Source: VGLO01 sp964599285 (GTDB lineage: Bacteria; Patescibacteriota; Minisyncoccia; Minisyncoccales; Staskawiczbacteraceae). From it: a stretch of 38,191 nt of DNA. The DNA lies in assembly GCA_964599285.1 (NCBI GenBank), contig CAZREI010000010.1, forward strand, positions 1 through 38,191, read 5' to 3'. Below, piece after piece: positions 31,815-38,191 of the stretch. A program made the position numbers and the translations under genes. The stretch's first letter is position 1, and every line of letters begins with the position of its first letter. The notes under the pieces are model-generated. The model ran no database searches. It worked only from the letters and a program-made list of their open reading frames with translations, and had not been told where the DNA came from.

Positions 31815-32876
31815 TTAGGTTTCCAATCCCCTCAGTGCCATTCCCACCGCCACCGAAAAACTACCGGACATTTGGCGCAGGGTTTGTTCAAGAATGGGCG
31901 GGTACAAAAAATCTGAAAAGCAATTGGGAATTGACACTTCTTTTTTAAGGCTTTCGGCAAAATATTCTTTTAGGCCCGGCAAGTTGGCCGTGCCACCGGT
32001 AAGGTATATTTGACTAACCTCTTTTTGTTCCAGCGAGAAAAATTCGGCGCAGACGTTTTTTACTTCAATGAGCAACGGATCAATTAACAGGTACAAGGTT
32101 TTTGCCACGTCCTGGCGGGGATACATCAGCCCATCTTTATTTTTGATGGCTTCGGCTTCATCAACGCCAACGCCCAGCGTGGAAGCCACTGTGCGACCCA
32201 GCTGACTGCTATTAAAATTAAAACTGTAGCTTTTTTTCAAAAACCCTTTGTCCACAATGTTAATGGTGGAACTTTGCACGCCGATATCCACCACGCAAAC
32301 GGTGCCTTTATTATTTTTTGCCAGCGCACGCGCGATGCCCAGCGCCTCGGCTTCCAAGGCATACAGTGAAAGACCGGCCATTTTAGCGACCGTTTGATAT
32401 TCTTGCACTACCTGATTGGGAACCGCCACCAAAAAAATCCGCATCGGCGCGTTTTTGCCGGGCGTCCCGCTGGGAATGACTACCCAATCCAGGGTGACTT
32501 CCGACACCGGCAGGGTGATGTATTGGGAGGCATTGTAATGGATGGCTTCGGGGATTTCTTTTTCCGTCATGTACGGAATATCAAACGACGTGCAGAAGGT
32601 GGAAAAATCCGGAATGGAAAAAATGGCCGCTTTGGTTTTTATTTTTGCTTCGTCCAGCACGCCGCGGATGGCCCGGGCCACAAAATCGCTGGACAAAAGG
32701 TAGCTGCCTTTTTGGTTGCCCGCCAGAGCGTCTTTGTAAAGCGAAGCTGATTGAATTTGGCCATAATTTTCCAGGGTTTTACCTCCGCCAAAACGCGAAA
32801 GCTCCACGATTTTAAGCGAGGAAGTGCCAATATCAATTCCCACCATCTTTTTGGGAAAAATGTTAAAAAAACCCAT
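31815..32876 (-). CDS. pilM: Type IV pilus cytoplasmic protein PilM
   Basis: PilM is an actin-like ATP-binding protein that connects the pilus ATPases to PilN and PilO. The 353 residues show the actin-fold phosphate-1 motif GIDIGTSSLKIVEL near 13-26, VCVVDIGVQSSTINIV near 192-207 and LTGGTANLPGL near 302-312. The length is typical. It is the first gene of the minus-strand pilus run, and a candidate -10-like TAGAAT within the upstream element lies 8 nt before its ATG. Confidence 0.93.
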   Translation of the reverse strand: MGFFNIFPKKMVGIDIGTSSLKIVELSRFGGGKTLENYGQIQSASLYKDALAGNQKGSYLLSSDFVARAIRGVLDEAKIKTKAAIFSIPDFSTFCTSFDIPYMTEKEIPEAIHYNASQYITLPVSEVTLDWVVIPSGTPGKNAPMRIFLVAVPNQVVQEYQTVAKMAGLSLYALEAEALGIARALAKNNKGTVCVVDIGVQSSTINIVDKGFLKKSYSFNFNSSQLGRTVASTLGVGVDEAEAIKNKDGLMYPRQDVAKTLYLLIDPLLIEVKNVCAEFFSLEQKEVSQIYLTGGTANLPGLKEYFAESLKKEVSIPNCFSDFLYPPILEQTLRQMSGSFSVAVGMALRGLET

Positions 32877-32877
32877 A

Positions 32878-33008
32878 GTGAATTATTCTAATTGACCTAA
32901 ATAAATCCTAATGACTAAAATCCCAAAACCGTTTTAGAAATTAGTCATTCACGTTTTTAGACATTCCTTAGAATAATTAGGTTAATTAGAACAATTAGAA
33001 TAATTCAC
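32878..33008. repeat. AATTATTCTAATT element, copy 4, with 17-bp inverted ends
   Basis: Arms 32878-32894 and 32992-33008 are exact reverse complements. The orientation is opposite to copies 1-3. It separates pilM from the divergent comF-like gene. Confidence 0.88.
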
Positions 33009-33049
33009 TCATTATACCCTATTTCCCAAAAGTATTGTATTGTGGATAA

Positions 33050-33784
33050 ATGGCTGTCAAACAGAAAACAAAAGATTTCATGCTAAACCTGTTTTTCCCG
33101 GCTTTTTGCTTGGGCTGCCGACGGGAAGGCACTTACCTTTGCCCCGATTGCAAGGCGACTTTGGAAATTTCGGAATACACCTATTGCTTGTGTAACAAAC
33201 ATCCCTTGCGGCTGACGCCGGATGCTCAAAACGCAAAGTGCAACCGATGCAAGGACAAAAAACTGGCCGGGCTTTATTTTGCTTTGCCCTACACAGAAAA
33301 GTTTTTGACCAAACGGCTTATCCACCAATTCAAATACAAGCCTTATTTAAAAGACCTAGCAAAAAGTTTGGCTGATATTTTGGTGACGCACTTTGTTGTT
33401 ACCAAAAACAATACCGATGCCGTATGGGCGGGCAGCGTGCTAGTGCCGGTTCCCCTGCAAAAAAAGAAATTAAAAAGCCGCGGTTACAACCAGGCTGAAG
33501 TTCTGGCAAACGAGCTTTCCAGAGCCTTGCAAGTGCCGGTGGCGGCCCATAATTTAGTGAAAATAAAAGAAACATTGCCGCAGATGAAACTTTCGGCCAA
33601 AAAGCGCCAGGAAAATCTGCAAGGAGCGTTCTTGGTAAAAAATCCCAAAGAATTGGAAGGCAAAAAAATCTTTTTGGTAGATGATGTCTATACCACCGGG
33701 TCAACCATGGAAGAATGCACCCGCGTCTTGCGCCAAGCCGGCGCCTCGCAAATATGGGGGATAACCATTGCAAGGGAAGCATAG
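33050..33784 (+). CDS. comF: ComF family phosphoribosyltransferase-like protein
   Basis: ComF proteins assist natural transformation, probably in handling incoming single-stranded DNA. The 244 residues show an N-terminal four-Cys zinc motif (CLGC and CPDC near 17-33, with more Cys near 47-66) and a C-terminal PRTase-like domain. The PRPP loop is IFLVDDVYTTGSTMEE near 207-222, preceded by the typical KSRGYNQAE near 142-150. The gene lies next to the type IV pilus cluster, which could supply the DNA-uptake fibre. Confidence 0.93.
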   Translation: MAVKQKTKDFMLNLFFPAFCLGCRREGTYLCPDCKATLEISEYTYCLCNKHPLRLTPDAQNAKCNRCKDKKLAGLYFALPYTEKFLTKRLIHQFKYKPYLKDLAKSLADILVTHFVVTKNNTDAVWAGSVLVPVPLQKKKLKSRGYNQAEVLANELSRALQVPVAAHNLVKIKETLPQMKLSAKKRQENLQGAFLVKNPKELEGKKIFLVDDVYTTGSTMEECTRVLRQAGASQIWGITIAREA

Positions 33785-33821
33785 CATGGTATCATAAAAA
33801 TGGCCCTTTTCACATATACAT

Positions 33822-33827
33822 AAGGAG
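33822..33827 (+). promoter_or_regulatory. Ribosome site that decides the start of the next gene
   Basis: AAGGAG ends directly against one ATG (33828) and lies 6 nt before a second ATG (33834), so the second is favoured. It is one of the few clear Shine-Dalgarno sites in the window. Confidence 0.7.
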
Positions 33828-33833
33828 ATGCCA

Positions 33834-34112
33834 ATGGCCGAGCCACGAAAGCTCAAGAAATTTGAACTGCGAAAACGCGCCCGCATCGCTACCAAATTCT
33901 TTGCCATCGTCGCCGCGATCGCCGCTCCTCTTTGGCTGCTTTTTGGGCGCATGACCAAAGACGACATGGCAATAGTTCTTTGCGTTATGGCAATATTTTT
34001 GTCCCTCCAAACTCTGTACCTGGCAATTGTTGCAGGGTTTAGCTGGTGCGGCGTTGATGTCTTCCCATTCTTTGGCTTGAAGGCTCGACCGTTCAACCAG
34101 TTATTCTGGTAG
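33834..34112 (+). CDS. Small membrane protein, hypothetical
   Basis: The product has 92 residues. A basic N-terminus (KLKKFELRKRAR) is followed by two hydrophobic segments (about 23-37 and 45-65) and a short aromatic C-terminal tail. No family is recognised. A clear ribosome site and a terminator frame it as an expressed single gene. A role near the membrane is all that can be said. Confidence 0.6.
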   Translation: MAEPRKLKKFELRKRARIATKFFAIVAAIAAPLWLLFGRMTKDDMAIVLCVMAIFLSLQTLYLAIVAGFSWCGVDVFPFFGLKARPFNQLFW

Positions 34113-34140
34113 CCGGCAAAAAGTAGCCGCAAAAAAACCA

Positions 34141-34170
34141 AAAGCCCCGTTCATGCAACAGGGCTTTTTT
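34141..34170 (+). terminator. Intrinsic terminator
   Basis: AAAGCCC pairs with GGGCTTT and is followed by a T-run, about 30 nt after the small membrane-protein gene. Confidence 0.8.
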
Positions 34171-34216
34171 CTTGATAAACTTTGTGCGAGGCTAAGCCTA
34201 CCACAAACAACTTGGC

Positions 34217-34260
34217 CAAAAACCAAAGCCCCACTTATAACGAATAAGGCTTTTTTCTTG
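34217..34260 (+). terminator. Second, related terminator copy
   Basis: AAAGCC/GGCTTT with a T-run is flanked by the same words (AAACCAAA before, CTTGATAA after) as the first terminator. It looks like a degenerate tandem duplicate of it. Confidence 0.55.
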
Positions 34261-34264
34261 ATAA

Positions 34265-34332
34265 TTTTAAAAATCCCACCGTACTCCAAATTTAGAAGCT
34301 TCTAAATTTGGAGTACGGTGGGATTTTTAAAA
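34265..34332. repeat. Perfect 68-bp palindrome
   Basis: Arms 34265-34298 and 34299-34332 are exact reverse complements with no spacer, centred on AAGCTT. It lies between the terminators and the end of the S53 peptidase gene. No second copy was seen in the window. Confidence 0.9.
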
Positions 34333-34396
34333 CTTCGAGTTCAAAAATCCTGGCAAATATACTATATTTTTCGCACCTGCGAAAATTATGGTATGT

Positions 34397-35548
34397 TCAA
34401 AAATGGATGGTTAAGGGACTCCCTAGGCCGGTTACGTAATCGTAATGCTTGCGGGCTTGGCAATAATATCCGCAGTCGCCATTTTGGCCGCTGACAATGT
34501 CGTGGAAAAATGCATTGGGATTCTGCGACGATTTGTCGGCATAAAAATGTTCATTGCTGGCCGAGTGGCCCAACGCCTGGATGGCTGCCCACTGGGGCGC
34601 GCCGGCACTGGTGCCACCTACCACGTACCATCCACCCTTTCCCGACGCCGGACTTTTGTAAATGGAAAATCCCGATGCCGGGTCGGCATCATAAGCCACA
34701 TCGGGAATGGCCCGAAACCCTTTTGCTTTGGCAATGTTGTAACTTGATTGATAAGCTGGCTGTTTTTCGTACGCCGACACTCCCCCGCCCGACCCGTCCC
34801 AGGCCGTTTCTTTTGACAAACCATTGCTGGAAAAATGCAGGCTAGTCCCACCCACCGCCACCACATTTGCTGACGACGCCGGCCACGAAACTCCCGCGCC
34901 ATTATCTCCCGACGAAGCAAAAAAACTGGCCCCGTACTTGCTGACAAAGTGTTTGTCTAAATTTGTTTGATCAGAAAATTCCGGCCCACCCCAGCTCATG
35001 GAAACGGCCACCACCTCTTTTCGCGAAACCGCGTAATCTATGGCATCCAGCAAATTTTTTCCGCTAGGAGTTTTGGCTTCCACCAATAAAATTTTGGCAC
35101 CGGGCGCGATAGCATGACTCCACTCTACGTCCAACGAAGTTTCCATGGCCCAGCCGCTGTTTGGTTTTACTGCGCTAGCCATTTTATGTTTTTCAAAGCA
35201 TCCATTTTTTGCGGTGCATTCGGCCAAGCCAAACTGCTGGCTAAAAATATTCAAATCTTTTTCAATGGTTGAGTCGTCATAAGCGCCGATGATGGCAATG
35301 GTTCCGCTGCCGCCGGTTTGAGGCAAATGGTAAGCTGATTTTATTTGATCTGGCGTCATTCCCGACGGCGCGTCTTTTACTTTTCCAAAAACATGAATGG
35401 GCGGATGAGCTTTAAAATCAGAAAATCGGTAAGCGGCGCTAGTGGGCATAGCAAAAAAACCAGACAATATGCAGGCCACAAAAATCAGAAAAGAAAAACA
35501 AAAATCGCGTTCAGCGATTTTTGCTTTATTAGTATCATTAGTATGCAT
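34397..35548 (-). CDS. S53 (sedolisin/kumamolisin-type) serine peptidase
   Basis: This is a secreted acid-type serine protease. The product has about 383 residues from the ATG at 35548. A signal peptide or anchor lies at about 17-38, with a plausible cleavage after PTSA. The catalytic residues are visible: Glu and Asp in METSLDVEW near 140-148, Asp in SSGDNG, and Ser in GGTSAGAPQWA near 320-330. The C-terminal calcium-site region is present. The large inhibitory propeptide typical of kumamolisins is missing; only a short segment precedes the catalytic domain. Upstream frame starts to 35629 would overlap the preceding gene and are unlikely. It follows the Wzy/TPR gene with a 31-nt gap. Confidence 0.88.
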   Translation of the reverse strand: MHTNDTNKAKIAERDFCFSFLIFVACILSGFFAMPTSAAYRFSDFKAHPPIHVFGKVKDAPSGMTPDQIKSAYHLPQTGGSGTIAIIGAYDDSTIEKDLNIFSQQFGLAECTAKNGCFEKHKMASAVKPNSGWAMETSLDVEWSHAIAPGAKILLVEAKTPSGKNLLDAIDYAVSRKEVVAVSMSWGGPEFSDQTNLDKHFVSKYGASFFASSGDNGAGVSWPASSANVVAVGGTSLHFSSNGLSKETAWDGSGGGVSAYEKQPAYQSSYNIAKAKGFRAIPDVAYDADPASGFSIYKSPASGKGGWYVVGGTSAGAPQWAAIQALGHSASNEHFYADKSSQNPNAFFHDIVSGQNGDCGYYCQARKHYDYVTGLGSPLTIHF

Positions 35549-35579
35549 TAGTATATTAGCATCGCATTTTCGCATCGCA

Positions 35580-38018
35580 TTATTTCGTAGCTTTTGTCTT
35601 GCTACTAATCTCCGGTGGATTTTCAGCAATGGGCGGCGTGCTCTGCGAAATTCCGGTCAGGGCCGGCTTGCCGGCGTTCATGTTGGCAAGAATTTGTTTG
35701 ACCTGGGCATTATCCGGATTTAACTGCAATACCTTGGTAAATTGGGCGACGGCCTTGCTACTCTGTCCCTGCTTGTCATAAACCAAGCCCAGCATGTAGG
35801 CGGCGTTGGCATAATTGGGGTCGATTGCAAGCGCCCGCTCAAATTCTCCTTGAGCATTGCTAAGCTGGTTGTTTTGGTAGTACAAAAATCCCAATTGGAA
35901 AGCCAGCCCTACATCATTGGGAGCCAGCGGTTTTGTTTTTTCCAATTTTTGAATTTCATCATCCGTCTTGCCTTGCTGCCCATATACCAGAGCAATCAAA
36001 TAATTAGCTGGCGCGTAGTCAGACTTTAAGCTGATGGCTTTATTTAAATTTTCCAAGGCCTTACTGAGCGCCTGGTCCTGCTGATCCTGCCCCGCTTTTT
36101 GGTTGGCCAAATTCTGAGCTTGGAGCAAATACACTCTGCCAAGTTCTGTAAAGCTAAAAGGCGACGCCGGTTCCAGTGCGCTGGCTTTGGTGTAGCTTTC
36201 AATGGCAAGGCCATCGGCTCCCTGAAAACCAATTAAGTTGCGATACACAAATCCGCGCACGTTCCAATTTTCTACGTTAGCCGGATTTGCTGCCACGGCT
36301 TGGTTGGCGGCGGTGACGGCGTTGCTGATGGCAATTTGGCCTTGCTGCTTTTTTTGCTCATCGGTCAAATTTTTATCACTGGTAACTTGCGAAAGCTGGG
36401 AAAGGTACAACTGCGACAGGTCGCGCCAGTAGGCGTCCAGTGCGGGATTTAACTGCGCCGCCGAAAGGATTTTCACAATTCCGCCATTGGTATTGCCGCC
36501 GGTTGCCGATTCTGAACCTTGCAAGTACCAAACTTCTGCCAAGTATTTTTGGCCGCTAACAAATAAGAGTCCCGCGCCAAAAATAATAGCCAACAATAAA
36601 AGCGAAGGAAACACAATCCCTAAGAGCGAAGGAGTGGCCAGGGAAACTTTTTTCTGTTGCTCGCAAGTAACAATAACCAGTGCTCCCAGCAAAAGCCAGA
36701 AGGCAAAAGAAAGGGTAACATTAGAATAATATAACAGCTCTGAAAGCGTAATTCCCAAGAAGGCAACAAACAGTGAAAGCTGCACCGCCCACGCGGCGCC
36801 ATTTTGTTTTGACAAGAAAAGCTGGCGAGCGGCAAAAAAGAGGGCAACCATAACCAGTGCCAGCCAGGCAAGACCCCCGATAATTCCCTTGGTTAATAGC
36901 CAGTCAAGCGCTACCGAAGCTCCCGAAGTAAAGCGCGTGCCCCAAAAAACGGTTTGGTTTAGCGACGTGCGATGGTATTTTGCGTAGTCATACAAAAAGG
37001 TGCCCGGACCCGTGCCAGTGAAAGGATTTTTTGATAGCACGTCTTTGAGCATGCCTACTTCAAACACGGTACTGGGGAATACTTGCAACGGCAAGCCAGG
37101 AGCTCCGGGCAAAGCAAGGTGGAAGGTCAAAAATAACATTGCTACTACTAAAAGAGCAATAGAAAAAGAAATCCAGCCAAATCCCACGCCGCGGCTTGAC
37201 GCCTGCGAAGCAGTCATTTTAGTGTGCCAAAACCCAAAAGCCAGCATGACCAACAGCTCCGCCGCCAGCACTATCCAGGCAGTGGAAAAGTTCATTAACA
37301 TTACCACCAACAACAATGCTATGGTTGTCGCCCAAAAGTACCAGCGCGTCGCGGACTTTAGCGTGAAGGCAAAGACAAAAGCGATGGGCAATAAAATCGC
37401 CGCCAAAACCACCAGGCTGTTAGCGCTGCCGGCCGTGGTAAAAATCGCGGATTGAGAAAAAGCAAAAGGAAGAATGAAAACATGGTAGAGCTGCAAGAGG
37501 GCAAAAATTCCGGCCAACGCCGAAGAAATCAAAAACACCAGCAAGAATTTGGTAAGTTCTTTGGCGGTAGCAATAGTATGAGTCAGCAAAAAATACCACA
37601 AGGCAAGCAGCAAAATCACCAGAACATTGTCAGAAGCATTGGTTGGCCAGCCCCAAAAACTGCCATAGCGCCAAAGGGAAGTTATGGTTGCCAGGATAGT
37701 CGCCAGCACCAGGGCTCCCGCGGCCGCGTGCGTCCAGCTGGGCCGAACCCAAAGTTCTTTTAAAATAACGGCTTTGGCAAGCCACGAAACCAGCGCCACG
37801 GCCACCAGCACCAGCAATAAGGCTTGCTTTTGGAAGTCAACGGCGTCCTGGGTGATGGGCAAAAACCAAAGCGGAATCAGCGCCGCCAAAAGATATAAAC
37901 TGACCGTGGTGATTTTTTCAAAAATCTTGGCAAGGGGCTTTTGCGTTGACGCGGGCGCCGGCATTGGAGCGGACACTGGCTCTGGCGCAACTGGTTTGCT
38001 GATGGCTATTTTTGGCAT
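35580..38018 (-). CDS. O-antigen ligase/Wzy-like membrane protein with TPR domain
   Basis: The 812-residue protein has a Pro/Ala-rich N-terminal tail, about 12 membrane helices (about 35-500), and a large loop with NPFTGTGPGTFLYDY near 335-349, as in O-antigen ligases and polymerases. The C-terminal half (about 530-790) is soluble and holds several tetratricopeptide repeats, for example AQGEFERALAIDPNYANAAYMLGLVY. Such fusions are thought to join or polymerise surface glycans, or to attach them to proteins. The exact substrate cannot be told. The final Pro/Lys-rich tail is short. It is upstream of the S53 peptidase on the same strand. Confidence 0.85.
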   Translation of the reverse strand: MPKIAISKPVAPEPVSAPMPAPASTQKPLAKIFEKITTVSLYLLAALIPLWFLPITQDAVDFQKQALLLVLVAVALVSWLAKAVILKELWVRPSWTHAAAGALVLATILATITSLWRYGSFWGWPTNASDNVLVILLLALWYFLLTHTIATAKELTKFLLVFLISSALAGIFALLQLYHVFILPFAFSQSAIFTTAGSANSLVVLAAILLPIAFVFAFTLKSATRWYFWATTIALLLVVMLMNFSTAWIVLAAELLVMLAFGFWHTKMTASQASSRGVGFGWISFSIALLVVAMLFLTFHLALPGAPGLPLQVFPSTVFEVGMLKDVLSKNPFTGTGPGTFLYDYAKYHRTSLNQTVFWGTRFTSGASVALDWLLTKGIIGGLAWLALVMVALFFAARQLFLSKQNGAAWAVQLSLFVAFLGITLSELLYYSNVTLSFAFWLLLGALVIVTCEQQKKVSLATPSLLGIVFPSLLLLAIIFGAGLLFVSGQKYLAEVWYLQGSESATGGNTNGGIVKILSAAQLNPALDAYWRDLSQLYLSQLSQVTSDKNLTDEQKKQQGQIAISNAVTAANQAVAANPANVENWNVRGFVYRNLIGFQGADGLAIESYTKASALEPASPFSFTELGRVYLLQAQNLANQKAGQDQQDQALSKALENLNKAISLKSDYAPANYLIALVYGQQGKTDDEIQKLEKTKPLAPNDVGLAFQLGFLYYQNNQLSNAQGEFERALAIDPNYANAAYMLGLVYDKQGQSSKAVAQFTKVLQLNPDNAQVKQILANMNAGKPALTGISQSTPPIAENPPEISSKTKATK

Positions 38019-38027
38019 AGTACGTTA

Positions 38028-38162
38028 ATAATTAGTCTAATTAACCTAATTATTCTAATTGACCTAAATAAATCCTAATGCCAGAATGCCCAAACCCAAA
38101 AACCGTTTTTAGAAATTAGGCATTCGCGTTTTAGGAATTATTTAGAATAATAGAAATAGGAT
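38028..38162. repeat. AATTATTCTAATT element, copy 5
   Basis: It resembles copy 4 in orientation and interior (CTAAATAAATCCTAATG, then AACCGTTTTTAGAAATTAG). It precedes the Wzy/TPR gene. No gene is seen in the last 170 bases. Confidence 0.8.
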
Positions 38163-38191
38163 TTATATAATGCGTCGTTCGGTCAGCACAT

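Overview
The window looks like a chromosome segment of a Patescibacteria (Candidate Phyla Radiation) bacterium. This is an inference from gene content; there is no 16S gene here. The evidence: a shortened UvrC without its C-terminal helix-hairpin-helix domain, a monoderm-style type IV pilus set (PilB, PilT, PilC, PilM, PilN, PilO and two pilins, with no PilP or PilQ), a cupin-type glucose-6-phosphate isomerase, a giant repeat-rich surface protein, a TPR/O-antigen-ligase-like protein, and few clear Shine-Dalgarno sites. TGA is used as a stop, so the recoded Absconditabacteria/Gracilibacteria groups are unlikely.

Layout. 1-850: palindromic repeats and two small genes (a coiled-coil protein and a zinc-ribbon protein). 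851-3835: uvrA. 3872-6767: a diversity-generating retroelement (DGR) with reverse transcriptase, an inverted avd, template repeat (TR), a hairpin cluster, a terminator, and a variable protein whose 3' end is the variable repeat (VR). 6776-7788: an intact insertion sequence with 19-bp inverted repeats and a 5-bp target duplication. 7820-14299: a surface protein of about 2,160 residues with 14 GloVer-type repeats. 14389-22845, all on the plus strand: uvrC, a holin-like membrane protein, secG, a peptide-binding lipoprotein-like protein with an inserted peptidoglycan-binding domain, cupin GPI, tRNA-Leu(CAG), RNase J and trpS. 22846-23709: a small insert, bounded by a duplicated trpS 3' end, carrying a candidate small RNA and a NYN nuclease. 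23781-32876, minus strand: the type IV pilus cluster, interrupted by a GxxExxY gene. 33050-38018: comF-like competence gene, a small membrane protein, a 68-bp perfect palindrome, an S53 peptidase and a Wzy/TPR membrane protein.

The DGR is the clearest special system. TR (5307-5429) and VR (5980-6101) differ at 15 substituted positions, and all 15 are adenines on the TR coding strand. A single-base deletion at another TR adenine shifts the frame of the variable protein, so the present allele looks switched off until it is rewritten by another round of retrohoming. The accessory gene avd runs against the rest of the cassette, overlaps the start of the RT gene, and holds a run of ten C.

The second theme is repeats. 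Nearly every intergenic gap holds a palindromic element, and at least four families recur. One has perfect 32-bp terminal inverted repeats and another occurs five times around the pilus and neighbouring genes. Similar palindromic segments also sit in frame inside uvrA, uvrC and trpS.
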